A stretch of 64,000 nucleotides of DNA. Origin: Comamonas granuli NBRC 101663 (GTDB taxonomy: Bacteria; Pseudomonadota; Gammaproteobacteria; Burkholderiales; Burkholderiaceae_C). Location of the stretch: assembly GCF_000739995.1 (NCBI RefSeq), contig NZ_BBJX01000010.1:102991-166990 (forward strand), in the 5' to 3' direction. The position numbers and the translations under genes were made by a program. The notes below the pieces were generated by a model. It made no database searches and was not told the DNA's origin. It saw nothing but the letters and a program-made list of their open reading frames with translations. This document shows, piece by piece, positions 33,074 through 41,419 of the stretch. Every line of letters starts with the position of its first letter. Position 1 is the first letter of the stretch.

Positions 33074-34342
33074 ATGACCGATCTGACCGTCAAATACTTC
33101 AGCAGCGGCATGGTGGGTGCGCCGCAGATCGCCAACAACTGGGGCGATCTGGTGACGATGCTCGATGCCTGTCTCGTCAACGGCTTCGCCCTGAAGGCTA
33201 TCGACTCGCTGACCTTCGCAAATGGCGTTGCCACCGCCACCATCACCTCCGGGCACGCCTATCTGCGTGATCAGGTGGTGTTGATCGCCGGGGCTGATCA
33301 GCCCGAGTACAACGGGCTGTTCCGGGTGATCGCGACAACCACGACCACGTTCACCTATGCGGTGACCGGCACGCCCGTATCGCCCGCGACGACCGCGACG
33401 AGCCTTTCCGCCAAGGTCGCGCCGCTGGGCTGGGAGAAGCTCTTCGCCAGCTCGAACAAGGCGGCGTACCGCAGCAAGAACCCGGCTTCGCCGCAGAACA
33501 TTCTGCTGATCGACGACAGCCTCAAGACGCCCAACTACACCACGAGCTGGGCGAAGTGGGCCAACGTCGGCATCGTCGAAGATCTGTCGGACATCGATAC
33601 CATCGTCGGCGCGCAGGCTCCCTACGATCCGAACAAGCCCACGCAGAACTGGAAGCAGTTCGAGGCCAATCAGTGGGGCTGGTACAAGTGGTACCACGCC
33701 CGGCAAAACGCCTATGACAACTCCGGCGACGGTGGCGGTGGCAATCGCAACTGGGTTCTGATCGGTGACGACCGGCTGTTCTACCTGTTTTGCACGTACC
33801 AGGCCGGATACAACTGGTACGGACGCAGTTGCTACTGCTTCGGCGACCTCATCAGCTTCAAGCCGGGCGACAACTACGCCACCGTGCTGTGCGCCGAGGA
33901 CATCTACTGGAGCAACAGCAACCAGCATGAGAGCTACCCGGGTCAGTACAACGGCTACGGACTGGTCTCTTCGCTCGACTTCACTGGCAAGGTGCTGCTG
34001 CGCAATCACACTCAGCTTGGCAATCCGGTGCGCTGGGCGACGACGTCGCTGAACACGAACAACGGCCAGCAGATCTGCGGGCGCGGCCCGATGCCGTTTC
34101 CGAACGGGGCGGACTACAGCCTGTGGCTGCTGCCGACCTACGTGCGGCAGGAGGACGGCCACATGCGCGGCCTGATGCCGGGAATGCTGTGGATGCCCCA
34201 GGATCGCCCGTACAGCGACCAGACCATCGTCGACAACGTGGTCGGACTGGCGGGCAAGAAGTTCCTGCTGGTCAGGACGCAGTACAGCTCGGAAACCGAG
34301 GGGGCGCAGATCGCGTTCGACATCACCGGGCCGTGGAGGTGA
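33074..34342 (+). CDS. Tail protein, 422 aa
   Basis: A 422-residue protein: MTDLTVKYFSSGMVGAPQIA first, then a small beta domain, then an aromatic-rich body (NQWGWYKWYHARQNAYDNSG; YLFCTYQAGYNWYGRSCYCF) that could bind a surface polysaccharide. GGAAT-type ribosome site precedes the ATG; 62 bp separate it from the preceding gene. It is commonly paired with the following two genes in related elements. Its function is inferred only from position. Confidence 0.68.
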   Translation: MTDLTVKYFSSGMVGAPQIANNWGDLVTMLDACLVNGFALKAIDSLTFANGVATATITSGHAYLRDQVVLIAGADQPEYNGLFRVIATTTTTFTYAVTGTPVSPATTATSLSAKVAPLGWEKLFASSNKAAYRSKNPASPQNILLIDDSLKTPNYTTSWAKWANVGIVEDLSDIDTIVGAQAPYDPNKPTQNWKQFEANQWGWYKWYHARQNAYDNSGDGGGGNRNWVLIGDDRLFYLFCTYQAGYNWYGRSCYCFGDLISFKPGDNYATVLCAEDIYWSNSNQHESYPGQYNGYGLVSSLDFTGKVLLRNHTQLGNPVRWATTSLNTNNGQQICGRGPMPFPNGADYSLWLLPTYVRQEDGHMRGLMPGMLWMPQDRPYSDQTIVDNVVGLAGKKFLLVRTQYSSETEGAQIAFDITGPWR

Positions 34343-34345
34343 TTC

Positions 34346-35431
34346 GTGACCTACCCGCTCTCCGACACCTTCGCCACGGCCCCGGCGAACGGATACACCA
34401 CGGCGCTCGGCAGCATGTCCGCCAGCTACAACGGCGCCCAGCAGGCCATCGACATCTCGGCGCCCAATGGACAGTCGATCCTGCGTTTCAACGAGACGGC
34501 GCACGGTGACTTCTGGTTCGAGGTCGATGTCGAGTTCCTGACCGACCCGAGTGCTCGCAAACACATCGGCCTGTGGATGACCACCGGCAACGGAGCCGAG
34601 GGCTACCGGTTCGCGCATCTGGATGGCGCGTGGAGCGTTTCGCGCTGGAACAACGGCTTCGGCGACGGGGCGGCGGTGACGGGCGGCGTCAATGACGGCG
34701 CGAAGCCCATCGCCGGCCTGTCCGACGTGGCTCCGACCTTCAACGTTGGCCAGCGGATGATCCTGCGCTGCGAAGTCATCGTCGGTGCCTTCGATGCCAA
34801 CGGCGTGCCGTGGGCGCGACTGATCCAGTTCAAGGCCGGCGGCGTGCTGATGTTCCAGGTCGGCGATGCGAGCTACCGGGGCAAGCTGATCCCGGGCGTG
34901 TTCCTCTACGGGGGCACGGCGCGTGTTCACGCCATCGTCGGCGACACGCCTTCCGGTCTGCCCGCGTTTCCCGCGACCGTGGGCGTGAACGCCGACGACG
35001 AGCTGGTGCGGCTGGCCGGTGGCTCGACCTCGGTGTTGCCCGATCCCGCTGCCAACATCGGCGTCAACGCCCACGTCGACCTGATCCGCCGCAACAGCCC
35101 ATCGAGCGAGTTGTGGAACCGGGATGGCGGCTACGACTGGCGCTTGCGCACGATTCCCAGCGCGCGCAAGGACATTCACTTCAGCGGCCACGGCGTGATC
35201 GCCGGGACGGTGAAGGAGAAGGGGCAGCCCGACCAACCGCTGGTGCGGCGGGTGCAACTCATCAGCGAGAACACCCGTGTCCTGGTTGCCGAGACCTGGT
35301 CTGACGCCGGTGGCAACTACCGATTCGAAGTGCTGGACCCGGCCCAGAGATACACCGTGGTCAGCTACGACTACAAGCAGATGTACCGCGCCGTGATCGC
35401 GGACAACCTACGCCCGGAGCCCATGCCATGA
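34346..35431 (+). CDS. Tail protein with lectin-like and Ig-like domains, 361 aa
   Basis: A 361-residue protein starting at GTG 34346, directly behind an unusually strong GGAGGTGATT ribosome site. Residues about 1-200 look like a concanavalin/LamG-type sandwich (FWFEVDVEFLTDPSARKHIG; VFLYGGTARVHAIVG). The C-terminal about 80 residues (VIAGTVKEKGQPDQPLVRRV; SDAGGNYRFEVLDPAQRYTV) resemble a carboxypeptidase-regulatory or SdrD-type Ig repeat, common in adhesins. It is a probable receptor-contacting tail tip protein. Confidence 0.7.
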   Translation: MTYPLSDTFATAPANGYTTALGSMSASYNGAQQAIDISAPNGQSILRFNETAHGDFWFEVDVEFLTDPSARKHIGLWMTTGNGAEGYRFAHLDGAWSVSRWNNGFGDGAAVTGGVNDGAKPIAGLSDVAPTFNVGQRMILRCEVIVGAFDANGVPWARLIQFKAGGVLMFQVGDASYRGKLIPGVFLYGGTARVHAIVGDTPSGLPAFPATVGVNADDELVRLAGGSTSVLPDPAANIGVNAHVDLIRRNSPSSELWNRDGGYDWRLRTIPSARKDIHFSGHGVIAGTVKEKGQPDQPLVRRVQLISENTRVLVAETWSDAGGNYRFEVLDPAQRYTVVSYDYKQMYRAVIADNLRPEPMP

Positions 35432-35823
35432 CCGTTGCCATCACTGTCGAACACAACGAGGCGCGGCTGGCGGGCACTCTTGCGTTCCTCGATGCGGGCA
35501 GCACCCCGGCGCGTCTGCGCATCTACGGCGGGACGCGGCCCGCCACTCCTGCCACGACGCCGACCAGTGCGATGCTGGTCGAGATCAAGCTGACCAAGCC
35601 CGCAGGCACGATCTCGGGCGGGCTACTGACGCTCACGCAGCAGGAAGACGGGCTGATCACGGCCACGGGTGTGGCCACCTGGGCGCGGCTGGTGAACGGC
35701 AACGACGTGACCGCCCTGGATCTGGACTGCAGCGGCACCGATGGCAGTGGCGACGTGAAGCTGGCCAGCACCAATCTGTATCTCGGTGGAGATGCACGGA
35801 TGGTGTCGGCGATCCTGGGATAG
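35428..35823 (+). CDS. Tail protein, 131 aa
   Basis: A 131-residue protein, MTVAITVEHNEARLAGTLAF first, then Thr and Gly-rich beta strands (GGLLTLTQQEDGLITATGVA; DVKLASTNLYLGGDARMVSA). It overlaps the preceding gene by 4 bp (ATGA). It looks like a single beta-sandwich domain; its role is not known. Confidence 0.66.
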   Translation: MTVAITVEHNEARLAGTLAFLDAGSTPARLRIYGGTRPATPATTPTSAMLVEIKLTKPAGTISGGLLTLTQQEDGLITATGVATWARLVNGNDVTALDLDCSGTDGSGDVKLASTNLYLGGDARMVSAILG

Positions 35824-35826
35824 GCC

Positions 35827-37854
35827 GTGCCTGTCGATCTCAACGAGGTGACCTTGGTCGCCGCGTTGCCCGTGCTCATTGCTGACGTAGTGGTTGGCCC
35901 ACCGTTGATCGAATTGCTGTTCGACCAGCCCGCTGCCACCGATGCCAACTTGGTGTTCGGGGCTAACTACATCGCGCCGCGCGACGATGTGACGGTGCGG
36001 GCCACGCTGCCGCTGCCGGTCGTTGCGATCAAGTTCATTCCCCCGGCCCGCGCCGAGCTGCTGGCCGAACTCCCGGGCCTGACGGTGCGGTCGCTGGTCT
36101 TGCGCCCGAGCGTGCCATTGAACGTGGGGACTGGCGCGGGCGCGAGCCTCCCCGGCGTGGTGTTCACCGGCGAAGTCAGGTACGCCTCGCACACGCAGCG
36201 CCCCACGGTCGGCCAGACCTCGCATCACTGGCAGGTGGCGCGGCAGACGGAGGACGGCGCGGATCACGTCCAGCAGGATGCGGCCGCGACGCCCGCAGGC
36301 TGGGAGACGCTCTGGCGGCGCACGCTCGCTTCGCCACAAGGCATCGTGCACCGACTACCTCCCGTCTTGGCGGCCGCGCCGGAGCAACGCCGCACGGGCC
36401 AACAGCAGGCCACGCGTCTGCACGACGTGACGTGGTTCGCCCACCAGGGTGGCACTCACCTCGAACTGGCCCGACAGGGCTCGTTCCAGAACGCCGTGCG
36501 CTTGCGCGGCGCCACGCGCTTTCGGCATCAGGACGGTGATCGCACCAAGCGCGCCGGTCGGGCCACTTTCTGGCAAGTCGCGCGGCTGCTCATTCAGCGT
36601 CAAGGCACCGACTTCCAGAGCGCCCGCCCTGCGCCGAAAGGATGGTGCGGTCGGTATCAGGAAGCGGTTTCGCCACCGCCGGGGATCAGCGTTTGGGTGG
36701 TTCCCGTGCCGCCCGCGCCGCAGCCTTGCTACACGCCGAGCGCGCATCTGCTGTTCGCCGCATTGGCCTCAGCGGACGGCCACTTGCTGTTCGTCTGTGA
36801 AAACCACGCCGACCCGCCGCCTCCGGATGGAGAGCCCGTGGTCGTTTCCGTCCGGAGGGTGTATTTCGTGATCAACAACGTGACCCTGCACCGATTGCCC
36901 GATGGCCTGCCGGTGCCGGTGTTCAACCTCTCGCTGTCGCTCGACGCCGCGTCTTGGACGTGGGGCTTCGAGGCGCAACTGCCCGCCAAGGCGGAAAGCT
37001 TGGTGGCACCCGGCAGCGCCACTGGTCCGGTCGAACTGGTCGCCAGCGTCAACGGCTCGGCCTTCCGCGTGCTGGCCGAGAACATCAGCCGCGAGCGCAT
37101 CTTCGGTGACGCGAGCATCCGCATCTCCGGTCGTGGACGCAACGCCGTGCTGGCCGCGCCCTATGCGCCGGTGATGACCTTCGGCAACGCTGAGGCGCGC
37201 ACAGCGCGGCAGCTGATGGACGACGTGCTCACGCTCAACGGCATCCCGCTGGGCTGGACGGTCGATTGGGGCCTCACGGATTGGAACGTCCCGGCCGGGG
37301 TGTTCGCGCAGCAGGGAACGTGGATCGAGGCGCTAACCGCCATCGCCAGTGCGGTCGGGGGCTACCTGATCCCGCATCCCTCCGATCAGGGCTTCTGCGT
37401 GCGCCACCGGTATCCGGTTGCGCCGTGGAACTGGAGCACTGTCGCGCCCGACTTCGTGCTGCCTGTCGATGCGGTCGCCCGTGAGTCGCTGCGCTGGGTT
37501 GAGAAGCCCGCCTACAACCGCGTATTCGTGTCCGGGCAGGACATCGGCGTGCTCGGGCAGGTCACGCGTGCGGGCACTGCCGGAGATGTGCTGGCCCCGA
37601 TGGTGGTCGACTCGCTCATCACCGAGGCGGCTGCGGCGCGCCAGCGTGGCATCGCCGTGCTGGCCGATACCGGCCAACAGATCGAGGTCAGCCTGCGTCT
37701 GCCCGTGCTCGCCGAGACCGGGATCATCGAACCCGGGGCCTTCGTCGAGTACCAGGATGGCAGCGTCACGCGGCTGGGCCTCGTGCGCTCGACGCAGATC
37801 GAGGCCGGGATGCCGGAGGTCTGGCAGACGCTGGGGGTGCAGGGCTATGCATAA
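35827..37854 (+). CDS. Tail tip/hub-like protein, 675 aa
   Basis: A 675-residue protein from GTG 35827. The first 330 residues are variable and rich in Gln, Arg and His (RQTEDGADHVQQDAAATPAG). The region from about 345 on looks conserved: RRVYFVINNVTLHRLPDGLP, then MDDVLTLNGIPLGWTVDWGL and WVEKPAYNRVFVSGQDIGVL. Those motifs resemble baseplate hub or tail-associated proteins (gp27/gpJ-like). It overlaps the next gene by 8 bp. Confidence 0.7.
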   Translation: MPVDLNEVTLVAALPVLIADVVVGPPLIELLFDQPAATDANLVFGANYIAPRDDVTVRATLPLPVVAIKFIPPARAELLAELPGLTVRSLVLRPSVPLNVGTGAGASLPGVVFTGEVRYASHTQRPTVGQTSHHWQVARQTEDGADHVQQDAAATPAGWETLWRRTLASPQGIVHRLPPVLAAAPEQRRTGQQQATRLHDVTWFAHQGGTHLELARQGSFQNAVRLRGATRFRHQDGDRTKRAGRATFWQVARLLIQRQGTDFQSARPAPKGWCGRYQEAVSPPPGISVWVVPVPPAPQPCYTPSAHLLFAALASADGHLLFVCENHADPPPPDGEPVVVSVRRVYFVINNVTLHRLPDGLPVPVFNLSLSLDAASWTWGFEAQLPAKAESLVAPGSATGPVELVASVNGSAFRVLAENISRERIFGDASIRISGRGRNAVLAAPYAPVMTFGNAEARTARQLMDDVLTLNGIPLGWTVDWGLTDWNVPAGVFAQQGTWIEALTAIASAVGGYLIPHPSDQGFCVRHRYPVAPWNWSTVAPDFVLPVDAVARESLRWVEKPAYNRVFVSGQDIGVLGQVTRAGTAGDVLAPMVVDSLITEAAAARQRGIAVLADTGQQIEVSLRLPVLAETGIIEPGAFVEYQDGSVTRLGLVRSTQIEAGMPEVWQTLGVQGYA

Positions 37855-38068
37855 CCTCTATGAACAGTTCCGCCAACTCATTCCCGACCCACCGTTGCAG
37901 GCGGGCACGGTGGTCAACGTCGGATCTGGCGTGGTCACCGTCGCATTGCCCGGTGGCGGCCTGATCCGGGCGCGCGGCAATGCGGCCGTCGGCCAGAAGG
38001 TGTTCGTCCGGGACGACGCCATCGAGGGCATCGCGCCCAGCCTGACGCTGGAGATCATCGAAATCTAA
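37847..38068 (+). CDS. Small tail-tip protein, 73 aa
   Basis: A 73-residue protein, MHNLYEQFRQLIPDPPLQAG followed by VVNVGSGVVTVALPGGGLIR, an OB-like beta barrel of the size seen in phage spike or hub accessory proteins. It overlaps the hub-like gene's end and is the last structural gene before a terminator. Confidence 0.68.
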   Translation: MHNLYEQFRQLIPDPPLQAGTVVNVGSGVVTVALPGGGLIRARGNAAVGQKVFVRDDAIEGIAPSLTLEIIEI

Positions 38069-38099
38069 AGCACCGCCGTTTCACCAATTCACCCCTGAG

Positions 38100-38133
38100 A
38101 CCCGCCTTGATGCCGACGCATCAGGCGGGTTTC
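38100..38133 (+). terminator. Rho-independent terminator after tail genes
   Basis: A two-part stem: ACCCGCC (38100-38106) with GGCGGGT (38124-38130), and TGATGC (38108-38113) with GCATCA (38118-38123), one bulged T, loop CGAC, then TTTCGC. It separates the tail operon from the lysis genes, possibly as a partial terminator since no strong promoter is seen after it. Confidence 0.78.
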
Positions 38134-38152
38134 GCATTTCTGGAGAAAGCCA

Positions 38153-38458
38153 ATGACCGAACCCGAACACCAACAGCCTGCGCTCGTCGAGAACATGCTG
38201 CTCTTGCGCCGCGAAGACTTCGACGAGCTGCTCGACCGCGCCGCCCAACGCGGAGCCGAGCGTTGCCTCGCCCATCTAGGCTTGGAGAACGGCAGCGCCG
38301 CCCGCGACATCCGCGAACTGCGCGATCTGCTGGATGCGTGGCGCGATGCCCGGCGCACTGCGTGGCAGACCACCATCAAGGTCGTCACGACCGGCATCCT
38401 GGCCGCGCTGCTGGTGGGTGCCGCCATCAAGCTCAAGCTGATGGGAGGCTCGCAATGA
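38153..38458 (+). CDS. Small membrane protein in lysis cassette, 101 aa
   Basis: A 101-residue protein with one membrane helix near the C-terminus (VVTTGILAALLVGAAIKLKL). The N-terminal 70 residues are soluble and charged (LLLRREDFDELLDRAAQRGA). It lies directly before the holin-like gene with ATGA overlap. It could be a holin partner or antiholin; the family resembles DUF6127. Confidence 0.68.
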   Translation: MTEPEHQQPALVENMLLLRREDFDELLDRAAQRGAERCLAHLGLENGSAARDIRELRDLLDAWRDARRTAWQTTIKVVTTGILAALLVGAAIKLKLMGGSQ

Positions 38459-38931
38459 TCGAAACCTTGCTCGGTGGCCTCCTTGGCGGGGCCTTCCGTC
38501 TCGCGCCGGAAATCCTGAAATGGCTCGACCGCAAGGGCGAGCGCGGCCACGAGCTGGCAATGCAGGACAAGGCGCTGGAGTTCGAGAAACTGCGCGGCGC
38601 GCAGCGGATGGCGGAGATCGGCGCGAGCGCGGACGCGGCGTGGAACGTCGGTGCCATCGAGACGTTGCGGGAAGCCGTCCGCACGCAGGGCGAGAAAACC
38701 GGCGTGCGCTGGGCTGACGCGCTGTCGTGCAGTGTGCGTCCCGTCATCACCTACTGGTTCATGGCGCTGTACTGCGCGGCCAAGACGGCGGCGTTCGCGG
38801 CCGCCGTGACCGCTGGCGCAGGATGGGGTGCGGCCATCCTGCACGCCTGGACTGAGGCCGACCAAGCGCTGTGGGCCGGCGTGCTGAATTTCTGGTTCCT
38901 CGGACGAGTGTTCGACCGGGTGCGTCAGTGA
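38455..38931 (+). CDS. Holin-like protein (3TM type)
   Basis: A 158-residue protein. MIETLLGGLLGGAFRLAPEI at the start is followed by a charged helix (ELAMQDKALEFEKLRGAQRM), and the C-terminal half has two or three hydrophobic helices (ITYWFMALYCAAKTAAFAAA; ALWAGVLNFWFLGRVF). This matches 3TM holins of the type used by gene transfer agents and many siphophages. It lets the lysozyme reach the cell wall. It is coupled to the genes on both sides by 4-bp overlaps. Confidence 0.8.
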   Translation: MIETLLGGLLGGAFRLAPEILKWLDRKGERGHELAMQDKALEFEKLRGAQRMAEIGASADAAWNVGAIETLREAVRTQGEKTGVRWADALSCSVRPVITYWFMALYCAAKTAAFAAAVTAGAGWGAAILHAWTEADQALWAGVLNFWFLGRVFDRVRQ

Positions 38932-39398
38932 TCGAAGTGCCGAAAACGGCCATCGAACTGGCCAAGCGCTTCGAGGGGTTTCACCGCGTGCCGAAGACCG
39001 ATCCGGGTCGTGCACATCCGTACATCTGCCCGGCAGGGTTCTGGACGATTGGCTACGGCCACCTCTGCGACGCCCAGCACCCGCCGATCATCGAGACGGA
39101 AGCGGAAGCCTATCTGGCACGTGACCTGAGTACGGCGCTGGCCGCCACGCTGCGCTACTGCCCAGTGTTGGCCTCCGAACCCGAAGGGCGGCTGGCGGCC
39201 ATCGTGGACTTCACATTCAACCTCGGCGGCGGGCGCTTGCAGACCTCGACGCTGCGGCGGCGGGTGAACCAGCGGGACTGGGCCGCTGCCGCGATGGAGC
39301 TGCGGCGCTGGGTGTACGGTGGCGGCCGCGTGTTGCCGGGCCTCGTAGCCCGGCGTGAAGCAGAAGTGCCCCTGATCCTGCGAGCCACGGCTAGCTGA
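38928..39398 (+). CDS. Endolysin, GH24 lysozyme
   Basis: A 156-residue T4-type lysozyme starting at GTG 38928. The catalytic glutamate is in AKRFEGFHR (Glu16), followed by FWTIGYGHLCDA with the conserved Thr and Gly-Tyr-Gly, then IVDFTFNLGGGRLQTSTLRR and the C-terminal GLVARREAE. It cleaves peptidoglycan after holin action. The GTG overlaps the holin stop (GTGA). It is the last phage late gene. Confidence 0.92.
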   Translation: MIEVPKTAIELAKRFEGFHRVPKTDPGRAHPYICPAGFWTIGYGHLCDAQHPPIIETEAEAYLARDLSTALAATLRYCPVLASEPEGRLAAIVDFTFNLGGGRLQTSTLRRRVNQRDWAAAAMELRRWVYGGGRVLPGLVARREAEVPLILRATAS

Positions 39399-39448
39399 TC
39401 GGCAAAAGCTAGGCACAAGAAGCATATTCATGGTTAAATAGGCTTTAA

Positions 39449-39808
39449 GTGCATTTTGTGGATGACAAGATCGTGGCCTTCGAGAGCGTTGAAGAACTCA
39501 TCCGGGCGGCGCGCAATGGGCGCAGCCAGAAGGAATTCGCCGACCTGCTGGAGGTCGATCAGTCGATGGTGAGCAAGTACGAACGGGGCAAGGCCAGCCC
39601 GCCGATCAGCGTCATCAACCGCTGTATGCGTCTGGTGCATACGGCGGAAGGCGAAACGGCTCCGTCGGCGGAACAGCTCGCCGAACGGGTGCGCGTGACC
39701 TTGGCCGATCCGGACTTGGGACAGGTGCGCTCGGCGCTATCCCGCTTGGTGGACGCCTTCGCGTCCGAACATGCGCAGACCCGCACGACGGACGCTGCGC
39801 CGCAATGA
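39449..39808 (+). CDS. Xre-family transcriptional regulator
   Basis: A 119-residue protein with a lambda-repressor type HTH at about residues 20-65 (RSQKEFADLLEVDQSMVSKY; ERGKASPP). The start is GTG 39449 (or GTG 39458). The preceding 50 bp are the AT-richest of the region (CATATTCATGGTTAAATAGG) and probably hold a promoter. It sits at the entry of the cargo region and may control the DUF5131 gene 13 bp downstream. Confidence 0.82.
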   Translation: MHFVDDKIVAFESVEELIRAARNGRSQKEFADLLEVDQSMVSKYERGKASPPISVINRCMRLVHTAEGETAPSAEQLAERVRVTLADPDLGQVRSALSRLVDAFASEHAQTRTTDAAPQ

Positions 39809-39821
39809 CATAGGAGGCCGT

Positions 39822-40568
39822 ATGGCGACGCAATCGACCATCGAGTGGACGGAGCAGACCTGGAATCCGACCACCGGCTGCACCAAAGTCTCTCCGGGGT
39901 GCAAGCACTGTTACGCCGAAGTGATGGCGCGACGGTTGCACGCGATGGGCGCGCCCGGCTACGAAAACGAGTTCAAGCTCACCGTGCATGAGAACCGGCT
40001 GGAGCAGCCGTTGTTGCGCAAGAAGCCGACTACGTACTTCGTGAACAGCATGAGCGACCTGTTCCACGAGGCCGTGCCGGACAAGTTCCTCGACCGCGTG
40101 TTCTCGATCATCGAGGCCACGCCGCAGCACACCTACCAAATCCTCACCAAGCGCGCAGAGCGCCTGCCGGAGTATTTCGCGCGGCGGGCCTGCCCACAGA
40201 ACGTGTGGCTGGGCGTCTCGGTGGAGGACAAGAAGTACGGCGTGCCGCGCATCGACCATCTGCGCAAGGTGGATGCGCACATCCGCTTCCTCTCGGTCGA
40301 GCCGTTGCTGGAGGACTTGGGCCGCATCAACCTGCGCGACATCCACTGGGTAATAGTCGGCGGCGAGTCAGGTCACAAGGCCCGACCGATGCGCGAGGAG
40401 TGGGTGGCAAACGTGCAGGCGCAGGCCGAGGCCGCTGGCGCGGCATTCTTCTTCAAGCAGTGGGGTGGCTGGGGTTCGGACGGCGTCAAGCGCCACAAGA
40501 AGGCGAACGGGCGCATCTTCCGTGGCCGCACATGGGACGACTACCCGGAAGCGGTGGCACAACCCTAG
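39822..40568 (+). CDS. DUF5131 (Gp37/Gp68) three-Cys-motif protein
   Basis: A 248-residue protein of the phage Gp37/Gp68 family (DUF5131). It starts TIEWTEQTWNPTTGC and carries the three-cysteine motif C-x6-C-x2-C (GCTKVSPGCKHCYA, residues about 19-29), resembling a radical-SAM Fe-S site but with a wider first gap than CxxxCxxC. Later motifs are IVGGESGHKARPM and FFFKQWGGWG. Members are often next to TcmP, as here (convergent, 4-bp overlap). The enzymatic function is unknown; a nucleic-acid modifying radical-SAM-like enzyme is my inference. GGAGG precedes the ATG. Confidence 0.88.
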   Translation: MATQSTIEWTEQTWNPTTGCTKVSPGCKHCYAEVMARRLHAMGAPGYENEFKLTVHENRLEQPLLRKKPTTYFVNSMSDLFHEAVPDKFLDRVFSIIEATPQHTYQILTKRAERLPEYFARRACPQNVWLGVSVEDKKYGVPRIDHLRKVDAHIRFLSVEPLLEDLGRINLRDIHWVIVGGESGHKARPMREEWVANVQAQAEAAGAAFFFKQWGGWGSDGVKRHKKANGRIFRGRTWDDYPEAVAQP

Positions 40569-41392
40569 AAATTGAACGCGCCTTGGCCCTCGACGTTGGA
40601 GGCCGTGGCCCAGAACTTGTGCGGCAGCGAATGCTTGGCCGCCATCAGCAACCAGTACAGCGGCTGGTTATTACTGCCCGTGAGCAAGCGCATGTCGGTG
40701 GAAGGCCACACGCCAAGGCCTGCGACCTTGTCGCGCCAGAACTGGAATATCTGCTGCCGGAGTTCCTGCTGGCCCTGAATGATGGACACCTTCTCACGCC
40801 ATCCGGGCGCGAAGGTGTCGAACGGCGAGTTGTCGGTGGTCGCGTAGGTCACGACGTTGCGCTGCAAGTCCATCTGGCTGATGTGAACCAGCATGTCGAT
40901 GCGCTTGAGCGCTGACAGGGCGACGATGATGTCAAAGTTCAGCGCCGCCAGATCGAAGGGATCGAGAAACGCGAAATGCAGGCCGTAGGCGTTTAGCTGG
41001 GCGATGACCTGTTTCACTGCATCGACTGCGCCACCGTCGATCTCGACCACCGGTGCGCCCAGATTCCGCAGGCGGGTTGCGGCGGCTTGACGCCGCTGGG
41101 TATCGAGGTCGCCGATGAAGACCTGCGAGAACGGCGCGTTGCCTTCCTGGCTCTTCTTCCACGCAGCGACGACACCGCCGTCAATCCATTCACCGGAGTC
41201 CCGCACCTTGCATCGGCCCGGGCCACAGAACAGGTCGATATAGGTCGCGCCTGCCTTGCCGGGGCCAAGATACTTCGCGCGGGTGCTGCGCGAAATGTCG
41301 ATGTAGCGGCACAGGTAGTCGTGCTTCTCCTTGGCCCAGACGCCCACTTCTTCGGCAGGCAGTCCATCGTCCCCATCGATCAACTTTCCCAT
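40565..41392 (-). CDS. tcmP: Three-Cys-motif partner protein TcmP
   Basis: A 275-residue protein of the TcmP family. It has a Rossmann-type opening motif ATYIDLFCGPGRCKV, similar to motif I of SAM-dependent methyltransferases, and a later LHFAFLDPFDLAALNF in the place of the methylase catalytic motif. The name denotes its constant pairing with DUF5131 proteins, which is the case here: the two genes converge and overlap by 4 bp. I infer a methyltransferase-fold enzyme acting with the three-Cys protein. It lies 27 bp downstream of the helicase gene, so it may also be read from the defence operon. Confidence 0.87.
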   Translation of the reverse strand: MGKLIDGDDGLPAEEVGVWAKEKHDYLCRYIDISRSTRAKYLGPGKAGATYIDLFCGPGRCKVRDSGEWIDGGVVAAWKKSQEGNAPFSQVFIGDLDTQRRQAAATRLRNLGAPVVEIDGGAVDAVKQVIAQLNAYGLHFAFLDPFDLAALNFDIIVALSALKRIDMLVHISQMDLQRNVVTYATTDNSPFDTFAPGWREKVSIIQGQQELRQQIFQFWRDKVAGLGVWPSTDMRLLTGSNNQPLYWLLMAAKHSLPHKFWATASNVEGQGAFNF

Positions 41393-41419
41393 CGGGTTCC
41401 TCCCCCATTTGGCTGGCCG

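Noticed and set aside
30033..33074. Long minus-strand open frame (1013 codons) opposite the large tail protein
   Set aside because: It mirrors the GC-biased codon pattern of the real gene; it has low-complexity Arg, Gly and His-rich translation and no motif or ribosome site.
32594..35257. Minus-strand open frame (887 codons) over the tail genes
   Set aside because: Crosses three plus-strand genes with good ribosome sites and has no family features.
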